Of a DNA stretch of 64,000 bases, positions 1 to 11,229 are shown in pieces. Positions within the stretch are counted from its first letter, which is position 1. Each line of letters starts with the position of its first letter. Both the position numbers and the translations under genes were made by a program. The stretch covers positions 372,001 through 436,000 of the forward strand of contig CANPUZ010000035.1 in assembly GCA_947579665.1 (NCBI GenBank). Reading direction: 5' to 3'. Source of the stretch: Sympetrum striolatum (lineage: Eukaryota; Arthropoda; Insecta; Odonata; Libellulidae). The notes beneath the pieces are model-generated. The model saw only the letters and a program-made list of their open reading frames with translations, made no database searches and was not told the DNA's origin.

Positions 1-805
1 TAGAATTAAGTTCTTTTTCTACGTTTTTCAGAATTATTTACATAGATACGTTACCTGTAGCATATTTGTTTGTTTATATAATTAGAAACGGAGCTCATTG
101 TCGTGGTAGACGCCATTTAATGAACATAGAATTCAATTTCATTATGTCTGGCACTTAACCGAATACTTCACAGGTAATCGTCTATTTATTTTCCGCATTT
201 TTATCTTATGCAGATTTTTATTCTAACTTTGCTTTGATTGGCGTATTTTCTTAAATTAATTTTACGAATGCACATTCATTAGGAATCAACTCAAATCTCC
301 CGTATCAAATAAGCGTAGAAGGCCTTTGAAATCCAAATGGGGACGTCCTAAAACCTTGAACGACCTTCGGATTATGTTGTTCTACGTGTTCGCTGGATAA
401 CTTTTGTAAGTAAAAACAATTTTTGCGTTTATCATCGTATGCAAAATATTTTCCCAACATCTCCATACGGGCTTTAAATTAAAATTCTTTTTCTACATTC
501 TTCAAAATTATTCAACTACGTTGCCTAATTTCTATTTGTTTAATTAATTAGAAACGGAGCTCATTGTGCCGCTTTAGACGCCATTTAATGTACATAGGAT
601 TCAATTGAAGTATGCCTTGCACTGAACCGAGTACTACAGGTAAAGAATCATCTATTGATTTCTCGCCTTTTTATCTTACGAAGATTTTTATTATTACTTA
701 AATATGTTTGGCGCATTTCTTTAATTTAATTTTACGTATGCGTATTCTTTAAGGTTTCAACTGCAAAACTCCCGTCTCAATTAAACGTGAAAGGCTTTCG
801 AAATA
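1..805. repeat. Diverged tandem repeat, ~473 bp period, about 1.7 copies
   Basis: Copy 1 (from about position 3) and copy 2 (from about 476) share the same order of blocks: a 'ttctttttctac' start, 'agaaacggagctcattgt', 'gacgccatttaatg', a 'gcact..aaccga' block and 'ctcccgt.tcaa'. Copy 2 fades out near 805. No long open frame is shared by the copies, so this is read as non-coding repeat. The family is not recognised. Confidence 0.7.
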
Positions 806-904
806 ATTATTATATTATTAGATCGAACTCGATCTCATATTTGAAAATTAGGTATACGATAGACAGTAGTATAATTAAAAAGACACACATCCCTTCATAA
901 TTTT
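806..904. other. AT-rich spacer between two repeat families
   Basis: Low-complexity AT-rich DNA with no recognisable element, lying between the ~473-bp tandem repeat and the TB array. Confidence 0.5.
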
Positions 905-940
905 CTTTGCTTGCAGTTTGCAAGCACCCATTTACTAGTA
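905..940 (-). repeat. Truncated TB unit, end A only
   Basis: Contains a variant end-A hairpin (GCTTGCAGTTTGCAAGC) followed by 'catttactagta', a diverged form of the usual 'cattttactcgta'. It marks where the array abuts unrelated DNA on the left. Confidence 0.75.
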
Positions 941-957
941 TACCTATATAGATAGAT

Positions 958-2062
958 AGGATACAAATTCACAGCCTAAACTACAAGCGTCATTGATCTG
1001 AAATTTTTATGACATATTGGCCATAACGTGAAACCCCCAGGAAAAAAGAGACTTTGATCCTCAGTGTCATAGGTTCGATTCCAGAGGGCCCCAAAGTCCC
1101 GATTTTTCCCGTTTGAATGCATTGCCGTGATTTTCGGGAATTAAAAAAAAATACTTTCCGGATAGGTAGAGAAGTAAAACTCAAGGTGCCTATATTTATG
1201 GTCTTGGACTTTCGAAAACATCAATGACTTTTACAAAAGTTATCCTGGGTTCGATGCTAGGACGATGCAAAGATCTGCCCTTTAAAATACATGGGAGCCG
1301 TTTTTCATTATTTTTTTAGATGCACTTAATGAAATGATAGGATGTTCGTGCTTGGCTGGAAGATGTATGGTACGAATAAGTTTTAGAAAAAAATTTTCAT
1401 AAGACCGTACTGTTCCTGGGTTCGAAGCCAGAGCATAATAGCGTTTCTCTCATAAGGAATATAAAGGAAAAGTAGGACGTCATTTGAGGCAGTTGTAACC
1501 AATATTTCTGCTTGAATTTGCATACGCGGTTAGAGATGGTGTTTTTCTGTTGTGCTGCATAGAAAGTATTGCCTGAAAGACCCGGGTTCGATGCCGGGCG
1601 GTAAAAATATCCCCCATATATAATACTATGGGGTATCTTTTCATAATTTTTTTATGCATTTATCGATATGTAAGGGAGCTCTTGCTTAGATGGAAGATGT
1701 ATATTAACACTTTGTTTAAGAAAAAAAATAGATAAGACCATGCTGTTCCTGGGTTCGATGCCAGAGCACATTATAATTTCTCAAATAAGGAGTGTATGTG
1801 AATAGTAGGACGTCGTTTGAGGTAGTTGCACCTAATAGTTTTGCTTGAATTTTCACACATAGTTTGATATGGTAATCTTCAATTTTGCTGCATAGTAAGT
1901 ACACCAGGAAGACCGGGGCTCGCTGCCAGGCGATTAAATTGCAGCGAATTCTACGAATATTTTGAATTTTTTTTTTCTTTTGATGTCCGTCCCGATATGA
2001 TGCCGACATGAAATTAGTGTTGTCGATCTGCTTGCAGTATGCAAGCTACATTTTACTCGTAT
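958..2062 (-). repeat. TB unit U1 (subclass b)
   Basis: Full unit from end B at the left to the end-A hairpin near 2030-2046. It belongs to the subclass whose internal sub-repeats read GGTTCGATGCCAGAGCAC. It is almost identical to U7 about 6.89 kb away. Confidence 0.9.
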
Positions 2063-2111
2063 ATATATATGGATACATGAATGAATCCGGAGAAGCATCT
2101 ATATATAATAG
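2063..2111. repeat. Inverted junction linker between U1 and U2
   Basis: Here U1 (minus) and U2 (plus) meet end A to end A. The linker holds the conserved 20-mer in the complement sense (atgaatgaatccggagaagc). With the two end A sequences the junction forms a large imperfect palindrome. Confidence 0.85.
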
Positions 2112-3196
2112 ATACGAGTAAAAAGTAGCTTGCATACTGCAAGCAGATCGGCAATACTAATTTCATATCGGCATCATATCGGGACGTTTCTCAAAAGAAC
2201 AAAAAAATGATTCAAAATATTCTTAAAATTCGCTGCAATTTTATCGTCTGGCATCGAACCCGGGTCTTACTGGTATATTACTATGCAGCACAATAGAAGA
2301 TCACCGTCTCTAACTATGTGTGAAAATTCAAGCAGAAATATTGGCTACAACTGCCTCAAAAGACGTTCTAATTTTCACGAATGCAAATGGCTCACTGGTA
2401 TTCGAACCAAGGACGATCTTGGAAATCTAAAATATGTTTCTGAAAGTTATTTATGATCTCTATCTATATGCCGAATTTCAAGTTTCTATATTATTGGGAA
2501 AGTTTTCAAAATAATTCCTAAAAATCGTATCAACTTCTGATTACAGAGACACCTGGTGTCGAACCCTAGAAATATTGTAAGCTTTGAATGCACAGTTTGA
2601 TTTGTAAAGACTTGCTCTTCTATCATGCAAAGTTTGAAGTCGATAGCATGCCGGGAAGTACCTTAATTTTGTTTCCGTTATCTCCGTAAGAAATGCATTG
2701 AGAATTGCAAATGGCCCTCTGGGATCGAACCAAGGACCATGAGCGAACATCTAAAATTTGATTATGAAATATATTCATGATATCTATTTACGTGCCGAGT
2801 TTCAAGTATCCATGTTATCGGGAAAGGATCAAAAAAAATCTTAAAAATCGCCGCAATGCATTTTAAACGGCCGATTTTTGCCCCGACCTAGCATCGAACC
2901 AAGGATAATATTCGTGGATGTCTTTGTCGTTTCCTTTAGATATGCACGGCATCTTGCGATACCTCGAGTTTCAACTCTCTCCTTTTCCGGGAAGTGACTC
3001 AAATAAATTTTCGAAAATCCCCGCCATGTAATCTTATGGGGAAAATCGCGACTTTGGGGCCTTCTGGAATCGAACCCATGACACCGAGGTTCAAAGTCGG
3101 CTTTTTCCTGGAGGTTACACGTCATGGCCATAACGTGGTAAAAATTTCAAGTTGGTGGCACTTGTGGAACATGGTTAGACTTTTGATCCCCTATAT
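2112..3196 (+). repeat. TB unit U2 (subclass a)
   Basis: End A at 2112 with its hairpin, six TCGAACC cores read on the plus strand (complement GGTTCGA), and the 'ttttgatcccc' form of end B. It is followed by a linker with the plus-sense 20-mer. Confidence 0.9.
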
Positions 3197-3239
3197 CTCT
3201 ATTATATATAGATGCTTCTCCGGATTCATTCATATATAT

Positions 3240-4320
3240 ATACGAGTAAAATGTTGCTTGCATACTGCAAGCAGATCGACAACGCTATTTATATGTCGGC
3301 ATCATATCTGGACGGCCATCAAAAGAAAAAAATGGATTGAAATTTTTCTTAAATTCGCTGAAATTCCATCGTCTGGCATCGAACCCGGGTCTTTACTGTG
3401 AACCTACTATGCAGCACAATAGAAAATCACCATCTCTAACTATGTGTGAAAATTCAAGCAGAAATATGGGCTACAACTGCCTAAAAAGACGTTCTAATTT
3501 TCACGAATTTAATGGCTCCCTGGTTTCGAACCAAGGACGATTTTGGAAATCTAAAAAATATTTCTGATAGTTATTTATTATGTTTATATATATGTTGAAT
3601 TTGAAGTTTCTATATTATTGGCAAAGGTTTCAAAATAATTCCTAAAAATCGGAACAACTTCTGATTGCAGAGACACCTGGTGTCGAACCCAGGAAATATT
3701 GGTAGCTGTGAATGGACAGTATAATTAATGAGGATTTCATCTTGTTTTTTACAAAGTTTGAAGTCGATATCATGCCGGGAAGTACCTAAAACCTTTTTCT
3801 GTTATCTCCGTAAGAAATGCATTGAGGAATGTAAATGGCTCTCTGGGATAGAACCAAGGACCATTAGCGAATATGTAAAATTTGATTATGAAATATATTT
3901 ATGAACTCCAACTCCTTAGCCGAATTTCAAGTTTCCATGCCATCGGGAAAGGGTCGAAAAAAAATCTTAAAAATCGCCACAATGCATTTTAAACGGCCGA
4001 TTTTTGCCTCGACCTAGCATCGAACCCAGGATATTCTCCGTAAAATTCATTTATATTTTCGATAGATCATGACCATATATAAAGGCTCCTAGAGTTTCGA
4101 TTCTCTACCTATCCGGGAAGTATTTTTTAAAAATTCCCGAAAATCAAAGCAATGTATTTAAACGGGAAAAATCGGGACTTTGGGTCCCTCTGGAAACGAA
4201 CCCATGACACTGAGGCTCAAAATCGCAATTTTTCTGGAGGTTACACGCTATGGCCAATATGTCGTAAAAAGTTCAAGCCAATGACGCTTGGGGTTTAGCC
4301 TGTGAGTTTGTATCCTCTCT
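3240..4320 (+). repeat. TB unit U3 (subclass a)
   Basis: Head-to-tail with U2. End A hairpin at about 3256-3272, six B-box-like cores, and the 'tgagtttgtatcc' form of end B. Confidence 0.9.
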
Positions 4321-4399
4321 ATATATATATATATATGATATATGAATGAATCCGGAGAAGCATCTATATATAATAGATAGATAGATAGGTATATAGATA

Positions 4400-5476
4400 G
4401 GATACAAAGTCACAGGCTAAACCACTAGCGCCAATGGCTTGAAATTTTTACGACATATTGGCCATAACGTATAACCAGCAGAAAAATTGCGATTTTGGAA
4501 CTCAGTGTCATGGGTTCGATTCCAGAGGGCCCCAAAGTCCCGATTTTCTCCATAAGGATATATGGTGAAGATTTTCGAAAATTTTTTTGAGGCACTTCCC
4601 GGAAAGGTAGACAGTTCTAATTCGAGGGATCGCTAGATGCCGTGGATATGTAACGAAAATCAAAAAGACATCTTCGAATATTGTCCATGGTTCGATGCTA
4701 GGTTGGGGCAAATATCGGCCGTTTAAAATGCATTGCGGCGATTTTGAAGATTTTATTTGGACCATTTGCCGATAGCATGGAAACTTGAAATTCGGCATGA
4801 GGTTAGATATCATGAATATATTTCATAATCAAATTTTACATGTTCGCAGATGGTCCTTGGTTCGATCCCAGAGGGCCATTTGCACTTCTCAATGCATTTC
4901 TTACGGAGATAACGGAAACAAAATTTAGGTACTTCCCGGAAAGATATCGACTTCAAACTTTGCATGATACAAGAGCATCTCTTTATAAATTAAACTGCGC
5001 ATTTACAGCTTACAACATGTCCTGGGTTCGACACCAGGTGTCTCTGCAATCAGAAGTTGATCCGATTTTTAGGAATTATTTTGAAACCTTTGCTAATAAT
5101 ATAGAAACTTGAAATTCGGTATATAGATAGAGATCATAAGTAACTTTCAGAAACATCTTTTAGATTTCCAAGACCGTCCTTGGTTCGAGTTCCGAGAGCC
5201 ATTTACATTCGTGAAAATTAGAACGTCTTTTGAGGCAGTTGTAGCCAATATTTCAGCTTGAATTTTCACACATAGTTAGGGATGGTGATCTTCTATTTTA
5301 TTTAATAGTAGGTTTACCAGTAAGACCCTGGTTCGATGCCAGACAATGAAATTTCAGTGAATATTAAGAAAAAATTAAATCCTTTTTTTTTTCTTTTGAG
5401 GACCGTCCCGATATAATGCCGATATGAAATTAGTGTTTTCGATCTGCTTGCAGTATGCAAGCAACATTTTACTCGT
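4400..5476 (-). repeat. TB unit U4 (subclass a)
   Basis: Minus-strand unit. End B begins 'gatacaaagtcacaggcta'; end A hairpin lies near 5448-5464. The linker on its left contains (GATA)n and the 20-mer. Confidence 0.9.
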
Positions 5477-5539
5477 ATATATATATAACTTATAGGTATA
5501 TCCGGAGAAGCGTCTATATATAATAGATATATATACACT

Positions 5540-6648
5540 GGGGATCAAAAGTCTAACAATGTTCCACAAGTGCCACCGACTTGAAATTTTTACGACGTTA
5601 TGGCCATTACGTGTAACCACCAGGAAAAAGCCGACATTGAACCTCGGTGCCATGGGTTCGATTCCAGAAGGCCCCAAAGTCGCGATTTTCTCCATAAGGA
5701 TACATGGTGGCGATTTTCAAAAATTTTTAAATAATACTTCCCGGACAGATAGAGAATCGAAATTCAAGGAGCTTACAGATATGGTCAAGAACTATTAAAA
5801 ACATTAATGACTACTAATGAGAACGTCCTGGGTTCGATGCTAGGACGATGCAAAAATCCCTCATTTAAAATGCATGGGGATAGTTTTTCATTAATTTTTT
5901 TGATGCACTTATCGGAATGTAAGGGAATTTTCGCTCAGCTAGAAGATCTATATTAAGCATTGGTTTATGAAAAAAAAATTCATAAGCCCGCGCTATTCCT
6001 GGGTTCGATGCCAGAGCACATTAACTTTTCTCTCATAAGGAATATAAGGGAAAAGTAAGTCGTCGTTTGAGTCAGTTGCAGCCAATATTTCTGCTTGAAT
6101 TTTCACACATAGTTAAAGATAGTGATCTTCTATTATGTTGCATAAGAAGTATTACCAGAAAGATCCGGGTTCAATGCTAGGCGGCAAATATGTCTCCCGT
6201 TTAAAATAAATTGGATTAGTATTTCATTATTTTTTAATGCACTTATCGAAATGATAGGAAGTTCGTACTCGGCTGGAAGATGTATGAAAACAATTGGTTC
6301 TAGAAAAAAATTTAGATAACACCGTACTATTCCTGGGTTCGATGCCAGAGCACATTAGCATTTCTCTCATAAGGAATATAAGGGAAAAGTAGGACGTCGT
6401 TTGAGGCAGTTGGGTTAACATTTCTACTTGAATTTTCACACATAGTTACAGATGGTGATCTTCTATGGTGCTGCATAGTATAAATGACCGGGAAGACCTG
6501 GGTTCGATGCCAGACGAATAAATTGCAGCGGAAATTAAGAATATTTTCCATCAATTTTTTTTTCTTTTGAGGACTCACTCTATGTGATGCCGACAAAAAA
6601 ATCGTGTTATCGATGTGCTTGCAGTATGCAAGCAACATTTTACTCGTA
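5540..6648 (-). repeat. TB unit U5 (subclass b)
   Basis: Minus-strand unit with the 'ggggatcaaaagtcta' form of end B and subclass-b interior ('gatgccagagcacatta'). It is followed by two tandem copies of the 20-mer linker, at about 6660-6722. Confidence 0.9.
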
Positions 6649-6755
6649 TCTATTATATATAGATGCTTCTCCGGATTCATTCATATATCTATTATATATA
6701 GATGCTTCTCCGGATTCATTCATGTATATACCTATATAGATAGATAGATAGATAG

Positions 6756-7831
6756 GATACTAATTCACAGCCTAAACCACAAGCGTGATTGACTTGAAAT
6801 TTTTACGGCGTATTGGCCATAACGTACAACCACCAGAAAAAATGCGATTTTGATCCTCAGGGTCATGGGTTCGATTCCAGAGGGCCCCAAAGTCGCGATT
6901 TTCTCCATAAGAATACATGGCGGGGATTTTCGAAAATTTTTTTGAGGTACTTCCCGGGGAGAGAAAGAGTTGAAACTCGAGGGATCGCTAGAAGCCGTGC
7001 GTATCCAACGAAAATCAGAAAAACATCTTAGAATATAGACCATGGTTCGATGCTTGGTCGGGGCAAAAATCGGCCGTTTAAAATGCATTACGGCGATTTT
7101 AAAGATTTTTTTTGGATCCTTTCCCGATAACATGGATATTCGAAACTCGGCACGTGGATAGATATCATGAATATACTTCATAATCAAATTTTACATGTTC
7201 GCTGATGGTCCTTGGTTCGATCCCAGAGGGCCATTTGCACTTCTCAATGCATTTCTTACGGAGACAACGGAAACAAAATTTAGGTACTTTCCGACATGCT
7301 ATCAACTTCAAACTTTGCTTGATACAAGAGTATGTCTTTACAAATCAAACTCTGCATTCACAGCTTGCAATACGTCCTGGGTTCGACACCAGGTGTCTCT
7401 GAAATCAGAATTTGATCCGATTTTTAGGAATTATTTTGAAACCTTTCTCACTAAAATAGAAACTTGAAATTCGGCATATAGATAGAGATCATAAATATCT
7501 ATCAGAAACATATTTTAGAATTCCTCGATCGTCCTTGGTTCGAGTCCCGAGAGGCATTAACATTCGTGAAAATTAGAACGTCTTTTGAGGCAGTTGTAGC
7601 CATTATTTCTGCTTGAATTTTCACACATCGTTACAGATGGTGATCTTCTATTGTGTTTCATAGTAGGTTTACCAGGAAGACCCGGGTTCGATTCCAGACG
7701 ATGAAATTTCAGCGAATTTTAAGAAAAAATTAAATCCTTTTTTTTCTTTTAAAGACCGTCCCGATATGATGCCGATATGAAATTAGTATTGCCGATCTGC
7801 TTGCAGTATGCAAGCTACATTTTACTCGTAT
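6756..7831 (-). repeat. TB unit U6 (subclass a)
   Basis: Minus-strand unit of the common subclass, from 'gatactaattcacagcc' to the end-A hairpin near 7798-7814. U7 follows directly with a very short linker. Confidence 0.9.
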
Positions 7832-7848
7832 ACCTATATAGATAGATA

Positions 7849-8951
7849 GGATACAAATTCACAGCCTAAACTACAAGCGTCATTGATCTGAAATTTTTAT
7901 GACATATTGGCCATAACGTGAAACCCCCAGGAAAAAAGAGACTTTGATCCTCAGTGTCATAGGTTCGATTCCAGAGGGCCCCAAAGTCCCGATTTTTCCC
8001 GTTTGAATGCATTGCCGTGATTTTCGGGAATTTAAAAAAAATACTTTCCGGATAGGTAGAGAAGTAAAACTCAAGGTGCCTATATTTATGGTCTTGGACT
8101 TTCGAAAACATCAATGACTTTTACAAAAGTTATCCTGGGTTCGATGCTAGGACGATGCAAAGATCTGCCCTTTAAAATACATGGGAGCCGTTTTTCATTA
8201 TTTTTTTAGATGCACTTATCGAAATGATAGGATGTTCGTGCTTGGCTGGAAGATGTATGGTACGAATAAGTTTTAGAAAAAAATTTTCATAAGACCGTAC
8301 TGTTCCTGGGTTCGAAGCCAGAGCATAATAACGTTTCTCTCATAAGGAATATAAAGGAAAAGTAGGACGTCATTTGAGGCAGTTGTAACCAATATTTCTG
8401 CTTGAATTTGCATACGCGGTTAGAGATGGTGTTTTTCTTTTGTGCTGCATAGAAAGTATTGCCTGAAAGACCCGGGTTCGATGCCGGGCGGTAAAAATAT
8501 CACCCATATATAATACTATGGGGTATCTTTTCATAATTTTTTTATGCATTTATCGATATGTAAGGGAGCTCTTGCTTAGATGGAAGATGTATATTAACAC
8601 TTTGTTTAAGAAAAAAAATAGATAAGACCATGCTGTTCCTGGGTTCGATGCCAGAGCACATTATAATTTCTCAAATAAGGAGTGTATGTGAATAGTAGGA
8701 CGTCGTTTGAGGTTGTTGCACCTAATAGTTTTGCTTGAATTTTCACACATAGTTTGATATGGTAATTTTCTATTTTGCTGCATAGTAAGTACACCAGGAA
8801 GACCGGGGTTCGCTGCCAGGTGATTAAATTGCAGCGAATTCTACGAATATTTTGAATTTTTTTTTTCTTTTGATGTCCGTCCCGATATGATGCCGATATG
8901 AAATTAGTGTTGTCGATCTGCTTGCAGTATGCAAGCTACATTTTACTCGTA
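7849..8951 (-). repeat. TB unit U7 (subclass b), near-identical to U1
   Basis: Differs from U1 by only a few substitutions and a single-base length change (for example 'ttatcgaaatg' against 'ttaatgaaatg' near 8218). All other pairs of units are clearly diverged, so this pair is a recent copy or gene-conversion product. Confidence 0.92.
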
Positions 8952-9003
8952 TATATATAAGTATATCCGGAGAAGCGTCTATATATAATAGATATATATA
9001 TAT

Positions 9004-10081
9004 AGGGGATCAAAAGTCTAACCATGTTCCACAAGTGCCACCGACTTGAAATTTTTACCACGTTATGGCCATGACGTGTAACCTCCAGGAAAAAGCCGAC
9101 ATTGAACCTCGGTGTCATGGGTTCGGTTCCAGAAGGCCCCAAAGTCGCGATTTTGTCCATAAGATTACATGGAGGGGATTTTCGAAAAATTTTTTGAGGC
9201 ACTTCCCGGAAAAGGAGAGATTTGAAATTCAAGGGATCCCTATATGCCGTGCATATCTAAAGAAAACCATAAAGACATCTACGAATATTATCCATGGTTC
9301 GATGCTAGGTCGGGGCAAAAATCTGCCGTTTAAAATGCATTGTGGCGATTTTTAAGATTTTTTTTTGACCCTTTCCCGATGGCATAGAAATTTGAAATTC
9401 GGTATGAGGTTAGATAGCATAAAAATATATCATAATCGAATTTTAAATATTCGCTGATGGTCCTTGGTTCGATCCCAGAGGGACATTTAAATTCCTCAAT
9501 GCATTTCTTACGGAGATAACGGAAACAAGATTTAGGTACTTCCCGGCATGTTATCGACTTCAAACTTTGCATATAGAAAGATCAAGTCCATAAAAATCAA
9601 ACAGTGCATTCACAGCTATCAATGTGTCCTGGGTTCGACACCAGGTGTCTCTGCAATCAGAAGTTGATCAGATTTTTTGAATTATTTTGAAAACTTTCCC
9701 AATAATATATAAACTTGAAATTCTGCATATAGATAGAGATCATAGATTCATTTCATGAACATATTTTACATTTTCTAGATAGTCCTTGGTTTGAATCCAG
9801 AGAGCCATTTACATTCGTGAGAAGTAGAACGTAGTTTGAGGCAGTTGTAACCAATATTTTTGGTTGAATTTTCACTCACAGTCAGAGAAGGTGATCTTCT
9901 ATAGTGCTGCATAGTACGATCACCAGTATGACCCCGGTTCGATGCCAGACGATGAAATTGCAGCGAATTATAAGAATTTTTTCAATCCTTTTTTTTTCTT
10001 TTGATGACCGTCCCGATTGTTGCCGATATAAAATTAGTATTGCCGATCTGCTTGCAGTATGCAAGCTACATTTTACTCGTA
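9004..10081 (-). repeat. TB unit U8 (subclass a)
   Basis: Minus-strand unit with the 'ggggatcaaaagtcta' form of end B, six GGTTCG(A/G) cores, and end A at about 10048-10081. Confidence 0.9.
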
Positions 10082-10150
10082 TATATATATATAGATATAT
10101 ATATGGATACATGAATGAATCCGGAGAAGCATCTATATATAATAGATATA

Positions 10151-11229
10151 GAGGATCAAAATTCTAACCATGTTCCACAAGAGCCAACGACTTGAAATTT
10201 TTACGACGCATTGGCCATGACGTGTAACCTCCAGGAAAAAGCCGACCTTGAAGCTCGGTGTCATGGGTTCGATTCCAGAAGGCCCCAAAGTCGCGATTTT
10301 CCCCATAAGATTACATGGCGGGGATTTTCGAAAATTTTTTTGAGGCACTTCCCGGAAAAGCAGAGAGTTGAAACTCGAAGGACCGCTAAATGCCGTGCAT
10401 AGCCAACGAAAATGGGAAAGACATCTTCGAATATTGTCCTTGGTTCGATGCTAGGCCGGGGCAAAAATCGGCCGTTTAAAATGCATTACGGCGATATTTA
10501 AGATTTTTTTTGGGTCCTTTCCCGATATAATGGATACCTGAAACTCGGCACGTCGATAGATATCATGAATTTATTTTATAATCGAATTTTACATATTAGC
10601 TTATGGTCCTTGGTTCGATCCCAGAGGACCATTTGCACTTCCCAATGCTTTTCTTACGGAGATAACGGAAACAAATTTTAGGTACTTCCCGGCACGATAT
10701 CGACTTCAAACTTTGCATACAGAAAGATCAAGTCCATACAAATCAAACAGTGCATTCACAGCTATCAAAGTGTCCTGGGTTCGACACCAGGTGTCTCTGC
10801 AATCAGAAGTTGATCCGATTTTTAGGAATTATTTTAAAACCTTTCCCAATAATATAGAAACTTGAAATTCGGCATATAGATAGAGATCATAAGTAACTTT
10901 CAGAAACATCTTTTGGATTTCCAAGATCGTCCTTGGTTCGAGTCCCGAGAGCCATTTACATTCGTGAAAATTAGAACGTCTTTTGAGGCAGTTGTAGCCA
11001 TTATTTCTGCTTGAATTTTCACCCATAGTTACAGATGGTGATCTTCTATTGTGTTTCATAGTAGGTTTACCAGTAAGACCCGGGTTCGATGCCAGACGAT
11101 GAAATTTCAGCGAATTTTAAGAAAAAATTAAATCCTTTTTTTTTCTTTTGAGGACCGTCCCGATATAATGCCGATATGAAATTAGTGTTGTCGATCTGCT
11201 TGCAGTATGCAAGCAACATTTTACTCGTA
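10151..11229 (-). repeat. TB unit U9 (subclass a), right edge of block 1
   Basis: GGTTCGA cores start at 10266, 10442, 10612, 10778, 10935 and 11083, giving spacings of 176, 170, 166, 157 and 148 bp. The unit stops abruptly after 'actcgta' at 11229 and unrelated DNA follows, so end A is a precise terminus. Confidence 0.9.

Larger units (their letters stand above)
905..11229. repeat. TB satellite array, block 1: nine ~1.08 kb units
   Basis: Nine units (U1-U9) plus one remnant end. Each unit has one end (end A) reading ACGAGTAAAATGTTGC followed by the perfect hairpin GCTTGCATACTGCAAGC. The interior holds six diverged sub-repeats of 147-176 bp. The other end (end B) is either 'aggctgtgaatttgtatcc' or 'ggttagacttttgatcccc'. 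Each sub-repeat contains a B-box/T-arm-like core, GGTTCGANNCC, always on the strand that reads from end B to end A. Units are separated by TA/GATA-rich linkers carrying the 20-mer gcttctccggattcattcat or its complement. U1 and U4-U9 are on the minus strand, U2 and U3 on the plus strand. Small open frames recur because the repeats recur, and are not taken as genes. Confidence 0.93.

Noticed and set aside
2994..3401. Open frame of 135 codons with GPSGIEPMTPRF-type text, recurring in many units
   Set aside because: The same text appears wherever the TB repeat occurs, in different frames and on both strands relative to the window, and is cut by stops in most units. It is a translation of the B-box-like core, not a protein family.
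10266..11089. True tRNA genes inside the TB units
   Set aside because: Only the T-arm/B-box-like part is present; no acceptor, D or anticodon arms could be folded around it.
905..11229. CRISPR array
   Set aside because: Spacing is regular-looking, but repeats are 147-176 bp with no short identical direct repeats and unique spacers, no cas genes are present, and the genome is eukaryotic.
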